DNA of 57,664 bases, taken from positions 1 to 57,664 of the forward strand of contig LNDR01000410.1 in the NCBI GenBank assembly GCA_001464755.1. Reading direction: 5' to 3'. The position numbers and the translations under genes were made by a program. Every line of letters begins with the position of its first letter. Positions within the stretch are counted from its first letter, which is position 1. Origin of the DNA: Rhizobiales bacterium Ga0077524 (GTDB lineage: Bacteria; Pseudomonadota; Alphaproteobacteria; Rhizobiales; Hyphomicrobiaceae). Under the pieces are notes generated by a model. The model was not told the DNA's origin. It searched no databases and saw nothing but the letters and a program-made list of their open reading frames with translations. This document shows, in pieces, positions 32,759-43,027 of the stretch.

Positions 32759-33730
32759 CTACTGCACCCGCTCGAGCTTCTGGAGCGACCGCAAGGGCCG
32801 CGGCATCGTCTGGCCGGGGAAGCTTGTGGGCCAGTTGGTATAGGCCACCTCGCCGACATAGATGTCGCCGCGTGAATCGATCGCGAGCCCGTGCGGCGAC
32901 ATGAACCGCCCCACTTCCATGCCCGGCCCCTCCGTCCCGCCGAGGCGCGAAATCAGCTTGCCTTCATGATCCACGACGGAGAGGCGTGGCCCGAGATTGC
33001 GGTACTTGAGGTTGACCGGCATGCCGGGCCCCAACTCGCCGACGAAGAACGTTGGCTTGGTCGTGCCTTTGCCACAAGCGCAAAAGAGCGCACTCGGCCG
33101 GTGAAGGTTCTTCCATTCGGTCTCATAGCGGCCGTTGCCGTCGAAGACCTGGACACGATGGTTCTCCCGGTCGGCGACGTAGACCCAGCCGTCATCGTCG
33201 GTGACGATGTTGTGCACGAGGTTGAACTCGCCGGGTCCCGTGCCGGTGTGCCCCCAGGTCTGGATGAGCTTTCCATCCGGCGTGAATTTGTGCACGCACG
33301 AGTTTCCGTAACCGTCCGATACGTAGATCTCGCCCTTCGGCGAAAGGGCCGTATGTGTGCACCGGTGGAACGGCTCGTTCGACATGAATGGGGCCGGCCG
33401 CCCAGGAACTCCAATGGTCATCAGGACCTTGCCGTCCGGCGTACACTTGCGGACGCTGTGGTCGCCGTCGTCGGTGCAGTAGAGGATGTCGTCCTTGTCG
33501 ATATGGAGCCCGTGCGCGCGCTTGAACACGCCCTCGCCCCAACTCCTGAGGAAGTTACCTTCCCGGTCGAACACGATCATCGGATGCTCGCCGCGATTGA
33601 AGACGTAGACCTGATCCTTGGAGTCGACGCCCACGGCGGCGCAGTCCATGAACTCCCAGCCGTCGGGCAGCTTCGCCCAGCTCTCGATGACTCGGTAGCG
33701 ATGTTCGCCCGTTCCCAGAATGACCGACAT
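32759..33730 (-). CDS. NHL/beta-propeller repeat protein (peptidyl-alpha-hydroxyglycine lyase-like)
   Basis: 323 residues from the ATG at 33730, which has AGGAGGA with a seven-base spacer. Five to six NHL-type blades are visible (DCAAVGVDSKDQVYVFNRGEHPMIVFD, KRAHGLHIDKDDILYCTDDGDHSVRKC, ALSPKGEIYVSDGYGNSCVHKF, HNIVTDDDGWVYVADRENHRVQVFD, SPHGLAIDSRGDIYVGEV). The pattern is that of bacterial proteins annotated as peptidyl-alpha-hydroxyglycine lyase-like; most are probably binding or lactonase-like propellers. No signal peptide is evident. Function is uncertain. Confidence 0.78.
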   Translation of the reverse strand: MSVILGTGEHRYRVIESWAKLPDGWEFMDCAAVGVDSKDQVYVFNRGEHPMIVFDREGNFLRSWGEGVFKRAHGLHIDKDDILYCTDDGDHSVRKCTPDGKVLMTIGVPGRPAPFMSNEPFHRCTHTALSPKGEIYVSDGYGNSCVHKFTPDGKLIQTWGHTGTGPGEFNLVHNIVTDDDGWVYVADRENHRVQVFDGNGRYETEWKNLHRPSALFCACGKGTTKPTFFVGELGPGMPVNLKYRNLGPRLSVVDHEGKLISRLGGTEGPGMEVGRFMSPHGLAIDSRGDIYVGEVAYTNWPTSFPGQTMPRPLRSLQKLERVQ

Positions 33731-33877
33731 CGGGGCTTCCTCCTCGCGGCTCTCGTTCCACGGCATGATGCGCGATTTGCCGGCTCGCGCAAATCAGTGA
33801 CGCTGTGGCGAGGTTTGGCTAGGCAACCGTCACTCGCAATGTCAGCATAACGAAAATAACCCCGGACGCCGAACCTG

Positions 33878-35497
33878 ATGACTGCCCCGAGCCCCTCGAC
33901 CGGCCTCACTCCCCTTCGCCGGGCGGCTATTCTGGCTTCGGGTATTCTGTCCACCACCCTCTATTTTACGACGATCCTCGTCACCTCGACGGTGCTGCCG
34001 CAGATCCAGGGCACGATGTCGGCCACGGCCGACGAGGTCTCCTGGATCGTGACCTTCAACATCCTGGCGATTGCGATTGCGACGCCGATGGCCGGCTGGC
34101 TCGCGGCGCGCTTCGGACGCAGGACGGTCATGGTGACCTGCATCGCGGGGCTCTCCGCCTCGACGCTGATGTGCGGCCTCGCACAATCGCTCGAGAGCCT
34201 GATCTTCTGGCGCATTGTGCAGGGGGCCATCGGGGCGCCGACCGTGCCGCTGGCGCAGTCGATCATGCTCGACATCTTTCCGCGCGAGCAGCACCGCTTC
34301 GTCATGAGCCTCAACGGCATGGGTGTCATTCTCGGCCCCATTATCGGTCCCACGCTGGCGGGCAGGCTCGCCGAGGACCTGACCTGGCGCTGGGCCTTCT
34401 TCATGCTCGTGCCGGTCAGCCTGATCTCGTTCATCGGGCTCTACTTCGCCTTACCCAAGGATCAGAAGCCTTCCCCGATCGGCTTCGACTGGATCGGATT
34501 TCTTTCCCTTTCGACGGCCATCGGTTGCTTGCAGTACGTGCTCTCGCGCGGCCAGCGGCTCGATTGGTTCGAATCGAACGAGATCGTGATCTTTCTGTGT
34601 GTCGCGGTGCTAGCGTTCTATGTGTTCATTGCCCACAGCCTGACCGCCAAACAACCGTTCCTCAATCTCAAGCTTCTCACCGACCGCAACCTGGCGCTGG
34701 GCCTGATGCTTGTTTCGTTCTTCGGCATGCTGAGCTTCACGCCCATGGTGCTGCTGCCGACGTTGCTGCGCCAGTACGCTGGGTTTCCCGACGCGCTCGT
34801 GGGGCAGGTGATCGGCGCGCGCGGTCTCGGTGGGCTTGCAGGCTTTTTCATCGCCATGTGGAGTGAGAAGCTCGATCCGCGTCTGAGCATGGCGCTCGGC
34901 TTCCTGGCCCTCATGATCTCCGGCCTCTGGCTGATGACCGTCAATCTCGATGTCACGCCGCTCGAACTTGCCTTGAACGGCATGCTTCAGGGCACATGCA
35001 TCGGCCTCCTATTCGTGCCGCTGTCGATCATCACCTTCTCAGGAATCGAACCGCGTTACCGTGCCGAGGCGCTGGGCGTCTTCCACCTCCTGCGCAATTT
35101 GGCCTCGAGCCTCTTCATCTCGATCAGCGTGGCTGAGGTCGTGCGCTCGACGGGTATCAACTATGCGCGGCTCGTCGAGGTGGTCAATCCGTTCAACCCG
35201 TCGCTGATGCTGCCATGGGTCATGGGTGGCTGGAACGCGGAAACCAATGCCGGATTGGCCCGCCTGTCGCGCGAGATCACGCGGCAGTCGGCGATGATCG
35301 CCTACCTCAATGCTTTCGGGTTGTTCACGGTTGTTGCCGCCCTCGCCATTCCGTTTGCGCTCGCTTTCAAGAGCGTGCGTTCTGCCGCTGCAGCCGTTGG
35401 AACTCCGGCTCCCGCGACGGCTACAGCTCCTCCGTCACCGCCAGAAGAACGATCCCCGCCAGGATCAGACCACACCCGCAAAGCTGCAGCAGAGTGA
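33878..35497 (+). CDS. MFS transporter, DHA2 family (EmrB/QacA type)
   Basis: A 539-residue polytopic protein with about 14 membrane helices, as expected for DHA2. The N-terminal region has LYFTTILVTSTVLPQIQGTMSATADEVSWIVTFNILAIAIATPMAGWLAARFGRR, giving the typical WxxTxY-like and GxLaxrfGrr loop. Helix 5 carries GPIIGPTLAGRL (motif C for antiporters). Family members export drugs with proton counterflow, often with an EmrA-type fusion protein that is not encoded here. The C-terminus is an Ala/Pro-rich tail; its last 77 bases overlap the opposite-strand gene ending at 35421. Confidence 0.9.
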   Translation: MTAPSPSTGLTPLRRAAILASGILSTTLYFTTILVTSTVLPQIQGTMSATADEVSWIVTFNILAIAIATPMAGWLAARFGRRTVMVTCIAGLSASTLMCGLAQSLESLIFWRIVQGAIGAPTVPLAQSIMLDIFPREQHRFVMSLNGMGVILGPIIGPTLAGRLAEDLTWRWAFFMLVPVSLISFIGLYFALPKDQKPSPIGFDWIGFLSLSTAIGCLQYVLSRGQRLDWFESNEIVIFLCVAVLAFYVFIAHSLTAKQPFLNLKLLTDRNLALGLMLVSFFGMLSFTPMVLLPTLLRQYAGFPDALVGQVIGARGLGGLAGFFIAMWSEKLDPRLSMALGFLALMISGLWLMTVNLDVTPLELALNGMLQGTCIGLLFVPLSIITFSGIEPRYRAEALGVFHLLRNLASSLFISISVAEVVRSTGINYARLVEVVNPFNPSLMLPWVMGGWNAETNAGLARLSREITRQSAMIAYLNAFGLFTVVAALAIPFALAFKSVRSAAAAVGTPAPATATAPPSPPEERSPPGSDHTRKAAAE

Positions 35498-35798
35498 GGC
35501 GTTCGCCGAGGAACAGGATCGAGATGAGAAACGTCGTGACGACATGACCATGCAGCGCTGCATAGGAAGGCCCGACCGGAGCGTGCCGCAGCAGCCACGA
35601 GTAGACCACAAACGCTGCGACGTAGAGACCGAGTAGGACATAGAGCAGCGGCTCGTCGGCGAGGCGCCTCAGCCAGTCGAGTTCAAGGATGAACTCCCCA
35701 ATCCGGTCGCCAGCAAATTTGGCGAGGATCTGTTGGGTGGTATCGATCACGAGCAAAGCCAGGAAGCCGAGAATGACCAGGCGTTTCATGCGTTGCAC
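35421..35798 (-). CDS. Small EamA/SMR-like membrane protein (pair member 2)
   Basis: A 125-residue protein with four predicted helices, the topology of half an EamA transporter or an SMR-type unit. VAAFVVYSWLLRHAPVGPSYAALHGHVVTTFLISILFLGERLTLLQLCGCGLILAGIVLLAV matches the EamA/SMR C-terminal half (HxPxSxA-type motif, then a GERLT-LLQ-GxxLI helix). With 35878-36243 it probably forms a heterodimer like ArnEF. The start may be the ATG at 35789. It overlaps the MFS gene by 77 bases on the opposite strand. Confidence 0.75.
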   Translation of the reverse strand: MQRMKRLVILGFLALLVIDTTQQILAKFAGDRIGEFILELDWLRRLADEPLLYVLLGLYVAAFVVYSWLLRHAPVGPSYAALHGHVVTTFLISILFLGERLTLLQLCGCGLILAGIVLLAVTEEL

Positions 35799-35877
35799 CG
35801 CGACGCCGAGCTGGCTCGTCTCCTCTCGCCTTTCCCACCCTGCAATGAGGTGGGGGGGAATTCGCGCTCATGCCGCA

Positions 35878-36243
35878 TCATCCGCGCTCCCATCCAACCA
35901 GCACCACACCTACTCCAATCAGCACCGCGGCAAGTGCCCGCATGGGCGTGATGCGTTCGTTGAAGAAAAGCCGTCCGCCGATCATCACGCCGGCAATGGT
36001 TATGCAGCCCATCATCACGCCCTGCGCGAGGCCCACCACCGAGTAGAACCCGATCCACACCACCATCATTCCGAGGAAGGCGGCGATGGCGACCCAGAAG
36101 ATGGGCACGCGGAACAGCCGCCGGATGAAGTGCATGTCGCGCGTATCGGCATGGGCGCGCGCCGACGAGGCCTTGAGCATCAAGTGTGAGGCCGTGTCGA
36201 AGACGAGCATGGCGCCGAGCAGCAACCAGGCGATGGCGGTCAT
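35878..36243 (-). CDS. Small EamA/SMR-like membrane protein (pair member 1)
   Basis: A 121-residue protein with four predicted helices. IFWVAIAAFLGMMVVWIGFYSVVGLAQGVMMGCITIAGVMIGGRLFFNERITPMRALAAVLIGVGVVLVGW shows the EamA/SMR half pattern. Its start codon overlaps the stop of the GNAT/FemAB-like gene (ATGA, 36240-36243), and a second similar gene follows. Together they resemble heterodimeric small transporters or lipid-linked-intermediate flippases of the ArnEF type. Confidence 0.75.
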   Translation of the reverse strand: MTAIAWLLLGAMLVFDTASHLMLKASSARAHADTRDMHFIRRLFRVPIFWVAIAAFLGMMVVWIGFYSVVGLAQGVMMGCITIAGVMIGGRLFFNERITPMRALAAVLIGVGVVLVGWERG

Positions 36244-37478
36244 GGATGTAGCTTTCCTGACTGGTACTTGAACGGCAGCGATCCGCGCTCGGCAGCGATC
36301 TTCTTCAACTCGGCCTCGTTGCGCTCAAAATCGAAGAAGCCGTGGAACGGTCGTGCAACTCGGTTGAACAGGCCGCGCCGGAACCGAAAGTGCAGCCAGC
36401 GCCGCTCGAGATGGCCCCCGAAAAGCAGCTTGGCGGCATACGTCGTTGCGCCCATCTCGATCTCGGGAATGCCGCGCTCGGCGGCGATCTCGATGATCTT
36501 GAGCCAGTTGATGAAGTAGAGGTTGAGTTCTCTCGCCTCGGGGTAGCGCATGCCCATCTTGTTCGAGATGATCCGATGCGCGCCGACGTGGAACAAGTGG
36601 AACGAGACCAGCGTGTCGCCCTTCCAGAACAGCATCAGCTGAGCCCGCTCGCCCTGACGCTCGAGAAAGGCGTGGAAATAGCCGGGTCCGATCCGGTCGA
36701 ACTCGCCGTAGGACACGCCGGATTGCGCCAGCGTGGCTTCGTAGAGCCGAATGAGTTCGGCTTCGAGGCCATCCGCCGAGCGCCTGAACTCGATCCTGAT
36801 ATCGGGTAGCGTCTTCAGCTTGTTGCGAAAATACGAGCGGTGCTGCCGCTTGAGACCCTTAAGATAATCGTCGAGGCTCGCCGCGGTGACCTCCAGTGTC
36901 ACCACCGGCACGCTCGTCACCTGGGCCATGCCAGCGGCCGCGAAGGCCGCATCGAAGGCGTCGGCCTCCATCCCCATGCTCTTGACCGCCAGGATCGCCG
37001 CTCTGGTACGATCCGCCTCGGCCTTCAACCAATCGAGCATCGCAACGAGGATTGCCTCGCGCCCGGACGGATGAAGCGACGGAGCAAACCCGATGCTGCA
37101 GCTGTCCGACAGTGGCGATCCGAGACCCACCACTCCGAGGCTCGTGAGTCCCGGCCGGCGGGCGTGGACCCAATCCGCGATCTTCCGCAGGCGCCCCTGA
37201 AAAGGCGTGTCGAGGCGGTAGTCCACCTGGAACATCGGCGCTGCGGCGAGCAGACTTCCATCCGAGGTGGCGACTGTGAGTGCGCCAAGCTTGAAATCCT
37301 CGGGCGGACTATCCTCGACTGCACGATAGAATGCCCAATCCTCGGGAGAGCCAGGAAAAAGGGAATCCCAGGCCTCAGGCGCAATATCGTCGAGTGAGGC
37401 ATGATGCCGGACGCGCCATCCCTCGGCCGGCGCAAGGGCTCCGTCCGCTCTCGGGCGTGTGGCAGGGGAAGCGTCCAT
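36240..37478 (-). CDS. GNAT/FemAB-like acetyltransferase family protein
   Basis: 412 residues from the ATG at 37478 (MDASPATRPRADG); upstream residues are Arg-rich and belong to the opposite-strand coaBC control region. The C-terminal 200 residues fit the GNAT-like Acetyltransf_6 (FemAB-type) domain: YLKGLKRQHRSYFRNKLKTLPDIRIEFRRSADGLEAELIRLYEATLAQSG, then AQLMLFWKGDTLVSFHLFHVGAHRIISNKMGM and LNLYFINWLKIIEIAAERGIPEIEMGATTYAAKLLFGGHLERRWLHF. Such enzymes transfer acyl or aminoacyl groups to lipids or polysaccharides. It is coupled to the two small transporters, suggesting modification and flipping of an envelope component. Confidence 0.78.
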   Translation of the reverse strand: MDASPATRPRADGALAPAEGWRVRHHASLDDIAPEAWDSLFPGSPEDWAFYRAVEDSPPEDFKLGALTVATSDGSLLAAAPMFQVDYRLDTPFQGRLRKIADWVHARRPGLTSLGVVGLGSPLSDSCSIGFAPSLHPSGREAILVAMLDWLKAEADRTRAAILAVKSMGMEADAFDAAFAAAGMAQVTSVPVVTLEVTAASLDDYLKGLKRQHRSYFRNKLKTLPDIRIEFRRSADGLEAELIRLYEATLAQSGVSYGEFDRIGPGYFHAFLERQGERAQLMLFWKGDTLVSFHLFHVGAHRIISNKMGMRYPEARELNLYFINWLKIIEIAAERGIPEIEMGATTYAAKLLFGGHLERRWLHFRFRRGLFNRVARPFHGFFDFERNEAELKKIAAERGSLPFKYQSGKLHP

Positions 37479-37689
37479 GCTCGAGCGGGCTCCTCGGAAG
37501 CCCGGGAACCTAACATCGAACCCGACGGGGCCGAGGCGGATTCCGTGCCACTGGTTTCCGCCGACCAAATACGTTTTACATGCAAGTCTTCGAATGACGT
37601 GAGGCCATAGTCTTTGCGACCCACATCTATCACCGGCACGCTGTTCCTGTGCTATTGTGATAACCTCCCGAAAGCCGTGGTCGAGCCTC

Positions 37690-38925
37690 GTGTCACACCC
37701 CAAAAAACGCATCCTTCTGATCATCGGCGGCGGCATTGCTGCCTACAAATGCCTGGATCTGATCCGGCGCGCCCGCGAGCGCGGATTTGCGGTGCGCGCC
37801 TTGATGACCAAGGCGGCCGGCGAATTCGTCACTCCCCTCTCCGTCGGTGCCCTGACCGGAGACCGGGTTTTCCAGGACCTGTTCAGCCTCGACGACGAGC
37901 GTGAGATCGGTCACATCCGCCTCTCGCGCGAGGCCGATCTGATCGTTGTTGCGCCAGCAACCGCCGACCTGATGGCGAAGATGGCCGGTGGCCATGCCGA
38001 CGACTTGGCCACTGCCGTGCTGCTCGCGACCGATAAGCCGGTGCTGATCGCGCCGGCCATGAACCCCTACATGTGGCGTCACCCAGCCACGCGACGAAAC
38101 GCCGATCTGCTGCGTGGCGACGGCGTCGCGTTCATCGGCCCGAACGTCGGCGAGATGGCCGAGCGCAATGAAGCCGGCCCCGGCCGCATGGCGGAGCCGC
38201 TGGAGATCCTCACGGCAATCGAGGCGCGACTTGCTCGTCCAACGTCGGCGCTACCGCTTTCCGGCCGCCACGTCCTCGTTACCTCCGGCCCCACCCACGA
38301 GCCGATCGATCCGGTGCGCTACATCGCCAATCGCTCGTCCGGAAAGCAGGGGCACGCGATCGCCGCAGCTGCGGCCGCACTGGGGGCTCGCGTCACGCTC
38401 GTGTCCGGCCCCACGACGCAGCCGGATCCGAAAGGCGTTGATGTGATCCGCGTCGAGGCCGCGCGCGACATGCTCGCCGCCGTTGAAGCGTCGTTGCCCG
38501 CCGATTGCGCGATCTTTGCTGCGGCCGTTGCCGATTGGCGGGTCGCCACCGAAAGCGACGAAAAAATCAAGAAAGACGGCAAGAAAGCCGCGCCGAAGCT
38601 GGAGCTGATCGAGAACCCTGACATCCTGAAGACGATCGCGCACGAGGGCCCCGGCAGGCGTCCGACGCTTGTGATCGGCTTTGCTGCCGAAACCGAGACT
38701 GTCGTCGCCTTTGCCCAAAGGAAGCGCAAATCCAAGGGTTGCGATTGGATCGTCGCCAACGACGTCAGCCCCGAGACGGGCATCATGGGTGGCGACCGCA
38801 ACACGATACATCTGGTCACCGCCGATGGCGTCGAGGACTGGCCCGAGATGGATAAGGTCGCGGTCGCCGAGGCGTTGATCGCGCGAGCTGCGGATCATCT
38901 TCTCTCGATCACTGCGAACGCCTGA
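37690..38925 (+). CDS. coaBC: Bifunctional PPC decarboxylase/phosphopantothenate-cysteine ligase
   Basis: 411 residues from a GTG at 37690 ([19 protein letters not shown]); another GTG at 37657 is in frame and less likely. The CoaC flavoprotein half has GGGIAAYK, the catalytic His in [27 protein letters not shown], and PAMNPYMW. The CoaB half has [32 protein letters not shown] and GFAAETE. CoaBC makes 4'-phosphopantetheine from phosphopantothenate and Cys in CoA synthesis. Oddly, the position of the catalytic Cys of E. coli CoaC (ACGDIGPGRM) reads [11 protein letters not shown] here, with no Cys. Overlaps dut by one base. Confidence 0.93.
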   Translation: MSHPKKRILLIIGGGIAAYKCLDLIRRARERGFAVRALMTKAAGEFVTPLSVGALTGDRVFQDLFSLDDEREIGHIRLSREADLIVVAPATADLMAKMAGGHADDLATAVLLATDKPVLIAPAMNPYMWRHPATRRNADLLRGDGVAFIGPNVGEMAERNEAGPGRMAEPLEILTAIEARLARPTSALPLSGRHVLVTSGPTHEPIDPVRYIANRSSGKQGHAIAAAAAALGARVTLVSGPTTQPDPKGVDVIRVEAARDMLAAVEASLPADCAIFAAAVADWRVATESDEKIKKDGKKAAPKLELIENPDILKTIAHEGPGRRPTLVIGFAAETETVVAFAQRKRKSKGCDWIVANDVSPETGIMGGDRNTIHLVTADGVEDWPEMDKVAVAEALIARAADHLLSITANA

Positions 38926-39479
38926 TGGCAGCCGCCCCACCACGGCGCCCGCGCGTCAAGATCGTGCGTCTTCCGCATGGCGAAGGCCTGACCCTACCGG
39001 CCTACCAGACGGCCGATGCTGCTGGCCTGGATCTCTCGGCGGCCGTTCTTGAAGCGGAGCCCATCACGCTCGCACCAGGCAAACGCGCGATGATTCCAAC
39101 CGGTCTCGTCGTCGCGTTACCACGCGGCTTCGAGGGCCAGGTGCGACCCCGCTCGGGCCTCGCCGCCCGCCACGGCATCACGGTGCTGAATAGCCCTGGG
39201 ACTATCGACGCGGACTATCGCGGCGAGGTGCAAGTGATCTTGATCAACCTCGGCGACCAGCCGTTCAAGATTGCCCGTGGCGAGCGCATCGCCCAACTCG
39301 TCGTCGCACCCGTCGTGCAGGCGGCGCTGGTCGAGACGAAAATCGTCGGCACAACGGCACGCGGGGCTGGTGGTTTCGGCTCGACTGGTGTCGGAACACC
39401 ATCGACGGCGAAGCCGACAAAGAAAAGCAGCCCTTCACGCCGTACCCGGCCTCGAGCGAAAAAATCTTCCGGCGGATAG
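38925..39479 (+). CDS. dut: dUTP diphosphatase
   Basis: A 184-residue trimeric dUTPase whose ATG overlaps the coaBC stop by one base. All five motifs are present: AGLDLSAA (1), [11 protein letters not shown] (2), [16 protein letters not shown] with the catalytic Asp (3), [10 protein letters not shown] (4), and the C-terminal [10 protein letters not shown] that closes over the substrate (5). After motif 5 a Lys/Ser/Thr-rich basic tail of about 35 residues follows, longer than in E. coli. It hydrolyses dUTP to dUMP and keeps uracil out of DNA. The coaBC-dut pairing is classical in bacteria. Confidence 0.95.
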   Translation: MAAAPPRRPRVKIVRLPHGEGLTLPAYQTADAAGLDLSAAVLEAEPITLAPGKRAMIPTGLVVALPRGFEGQVRPRSGLAARHGITVLNSPGTIDADYRGEVQVILINLGDQPFKIARGERIAQLVVAPVVQAALVETKIVGTTARGAGGFGSTGVGTPSTAKPTKKSSPSRRTRPRAKKSSGG

Positions 39480-39619
39480 GCGTCTTCCGGAATAGTGCTG
39501 CGTTTGCCGTCGCACCACAGCCATGCTCTCATCGCCGGGTCAGCTTGCCGCACTCTGGCAAAGCGTCCATAGCAGACGGTATTCCATTCCTCGAGACCGA
39601 TCGCGGAGATCGACCGCCC

Positions 39620-40606
<987 letters not shown>

Positions 40607-40748
40607 CCAGCGTCGACGGCGCGGCTTGCGCCCTTTCCCTCGACGATCGGGCGCGGCGAACCTGTGACTGGACCTCGGACGCGTGGCGCGTAGACTGTCG
40701 AGCAATGGGCTCCAAGACGGCCCAGTTTCCGGAGGAAAGGATCAGCCT

Positions 40749-41066
40749 ATGATCACGGCTATCGTCCGATTCAAGCTGCCCGACACGGTCAAGCTCGCCG
40801 ACGCAGAGAAGATGTTTCAGGGATCGGCGCCGAAGTACGAGGGCCTCTCCGGTCTCGTCCGCAAGTACTACCTGTTCGACGAAAAGACCCACACCGGCGG
40901 CGGCGTCTATCTCTGGGAAAGCCGCGAGGCGGCCGACAGGGTCTACAACGCCGACTGGCAGAAGATGATCGCCGAGCGGTACGGCGCCCCGCCCGAGATC
41001 AACTATTTCGAAAGCCCGGTGATCGTCGACAATGCCAAACCGACGAAGGCGCAGGCGGCGGAGTAA
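40749..41066 (+). CDS. YdhR-like monooxygenase-fold protein
   Basis: 105 residues from the ATG at 40749, which has GGAGG and AAAGGA upstream. The pattern is that of the YdhR/dimeric alpha-beta-barrel family: ITAIVRFKLPDTVKLADAEKMFQGSAPKYEGLSGLVRKYYLFDEKTHTGGGVYLWESREAADRVYNADWQKMI, ending EINYFESPVIVDN. Such proteins are small oxygenase-like or accessory enzymes. It lies 30 bases upstream of the FAD monooxygenase and DUF2783 genes, so they probably form one operon for an aromatic or related hydroxylation. Confidence 0.8.
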   Translation: MITAIVRFKLPDTVKLADAEKMFQGSAPKYEGLSGLVRKYYLFDEKTHTGGGVYLWESREAADRVYNADWQKMIAERYGAPPEINYFESPVIVDNAKPTKAQAAE

Positions 41067-41096
41067 AGGCAGGCGTTAGCAGGCGGGGGACAGCAC

Positions 41097-42722
41097 ATGC
41101 GCTACCAGCACCAGCGCTTCCCCTTCGTTCGCCCGCCCGATCTCAACGGTCGTCCAACGCGCGCGCCCGTCCTGATCGTTGGCGCCGGCCCCGTCGGTCT
41201 GGCGCTGGCCGTCGATCTCGCGCTCCGCGGCGTGAAATCCGTCCTGCTGGACGATGGCGACACCGTCTCCGTCGGATCTCGCGCGATCTGCTGGTCGAAG
41301 CGCACGCTGGAAATTTTCGATCGCCTGGGCGTCGCCAGCCGCATGGTCGCAAAGGGCGTCACTTGGAGGGTCGGGCGTCTCTTCCATCGGGACAAGGAAG
41401 TCTACAATTTCGATCTCCTTCCCGAGCCTGGGCACAAGCATCCGGCCTTTATCAATCTTCAGCAATATTACGTAGAAGAGTACCTGATCGATCGCGCGCG
41501 CGATTTCCCCGAGTTGATCGATCTGCGCTTCAAAAGCAAGCTCGTCGACATCGAACGCGCCAATGACGGTGTCACGGCCGATGTCGAGACTCCGGAGGGT
41601 CATTACCGCCTCGAAGCCGACTGGCTTGTTGCGTGCGACGGCGTGCGGAGCACGGTGCGTGGGCTGTTGGGCCTCGGGTTCGTCGGTCGCACCTTCGAGG
41701 AGCGCTTCCTGATCACCGACATCAAGATGAAGGCCGACTTCCCGTCCGAGCGCTGGTTCTGGTTCGAGCCGCCGTTCCACAGCGGCCAGTCGGCCTTGCT
41801 GCACAAGCAGCCAGATGATGTTTACCGTATCGACCTGCAACTCGGCCCCGAGGCCGACCCCGAGGTCGAGCGCCGGCCGGAGAACGTCCGGCCTCGCATC
41901 GAGGCGATTGTCGGCGACCGTCCGTTCGAGATCGACTGGATCTCGGTCTACACTTTCCAGTGCCGCCGGCTCGAACGCTTCGTGCACGGCCGTGTCGTCT
42001 TTGCGGGCGACAGCGCCCATATCGTCTCGCCGTTCGGGGCTCGCGGCGGCAATGGCGGCATCCAAGATGTCGACAATCTCGCCTGGAAGCTCGCGGCAAT
42101 TGCGAAGTCTGAGGCGTCTGAAAGCCTTATCGCTACCTACGACGAGGAGCGAATCCGCGGCGCCGACGAGAACATTCTGAACTCGGCCCGATCGACGAGC
42201 TTCATGACGCCGAAATCCCAGATGGAACGCATTTTCCGGGAGGAAGCGCTCGCCATGGCAGCGACCGAACCGTTTGCGCGCCGGCTCGTCAATTCCGGCC
42301 GCCTGTCGCTGCCGTGTTTGCTGGATCGGCTGTCGCTGCAGAGTGAGGACGATCCCGGCTTCTTGGGCGGCCTGGCTCCGGGTAGCCCCTGCCTTGACGC
42401 ACCAATCATTGATAACCTCGGCAATCGAGCATGGTTGCTGAATGAGATCCTTGGCCACTTCCTCGTGTTGAGCTTTGGACATCCAGTAGATGTGCCGCAT
42501 GGGGTGGCGCAACTGACCGTCGTTGACGGACCTGCCGACTGCGCAGACGGCCACACGCGGGTGCAAGATGCCGACGGCCTCATCGCGCAGCGTTATGGCG
42601 GCATCCCGGGGGCGGCCTACCTGCTTCGTCCCGACCAGCATGTCGCGGCCCGTTTCGTGAAACCTACGGCCGAAAAGATTGCGACCGCCATAGAGCGCGT
42701 GCTGGGACTGGAGGCTGCATGA
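41097..42722 (+). CDS. FAD-dependent aromatic monooxygenase (phenol hydroxylase/MhpA type)
   Basis: A 541-residue class A flavoprotein hydroxylase. The FAD motif PVLIVGAGPVGLALAVDLALRG is near residue 25; GSRAICWSKRTLEIFDRLG is typical of the MhpA/TfdB branch; the DG motif is LVACDGVRSTVRGLLGL, and the GD motif is GRVVFAGDSAHIVSPFGARGGNGGIQDVDNLAWKL. A C-terminal thioredoxin-like domain follows. It uses NAD(P)H and O2 to hydroxylate an aromatic or similar substrate. Its stop overlaps the DUF2783 start by four bases, a pairing seen repeatedly in alphaproteobacteria. Confidence 0.9.
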   Translation: MRYQHQRFPFVRPPDLNGRPTRAPVLIVGAGPVGLALAVDLALRGVKSVLLDDGDTVSVGSRAICWSKRTLEIFDRLGVASRMVAKGVTWRVGRLFHRDKEVYNFDLLPEPGHKHPAFINLQQYYVEEYLIDRARDFPELIDLRFKSKLVDIERANDGVTADVETPEGHYRLEADWLVACDGVRSTVRGLLGLGFVGRTFEERFLITDIKMKADFPSERWFWFEPPFHSGQSALLHKQPDDVYRIDLQLGPEADPEVERRPENVRPRIEAIVGDRPFEIDWISVYTFQCRRLERFVHGRVVFAGDSAHIVSPFGARGGNGGIQDVDNLAWKLAAIAKSEASESLIATYDEERIRGADENILNSARSTSFMTPKSQMERIFREEALAMAATEPFARRLVNSGRLSLPCLLDRLSLQSEDDPGFLGGLAPGSPCLDAPIIDNLGNRAWLLNEILGHFLVLSFGHPVDVPHGVAQLTVVDGPADCADGHTRVQDADGLIAQRYGGIPGAAYLLRPDQHVAARFVKPTAEKIATAIERVLGLEAA

Positions 42723-42931
42723 GTGAGGCGAAGCTCGACACTTCCTTTCGTCTCGGAACTCGTGGCGACGACGTCTACGCCGCTCTCATCGCGGCGCACG
42801 ACGGTCTCTCTGCCGATGAGAGCGCCCGCCTCAACGCCCGCCTCGTCCTGATGCTTGCCAATCACCTTGGCGATGCGGCGATCGTGATCGAGGCCATCGA
42901 GCGGGCACGCGCAGGAATAGGTAAACTGTAG
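42719..42931 (+). CDS. DUF2783 small protein
   Basis: A 70-residue protein whose ATG overlaps the monooxygenase stop (ATGA). The helical pattern FRLGTRGDDVYAALIAAHDGLSADESARLNARLVLMLANHLGDAAIVIEAIERARAG matches DUF2783, a small protein family that nearly always follows this type of FAD monooxygenase. A role as accessory subunit or stabiliser is inferred from coupling; nothing catalytic is visible. Confidence 0.88.
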   Translation: MSEAKLDTSFRLGTRGDDVYAALIAAHDGLSADESARLNARLVLMLANHLGDAAIVIEAIERARAGIGKL

Positions 42932-43027
42932 CGCCGGGTATGTGACGCGCTCTGACGCTCCTGTCACGCCGTCTGACAATTCGGTGAGCGGCGCTTTCCG
43001 AGCTTGAGCCGCGGGGCGACGCCTCCT

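Noticed and set aside
41076..42641. Antisense frame of 521 codons over the FAD monooxygenase
   Set aside because: Composition artefact opposite a gene with strong motifs.
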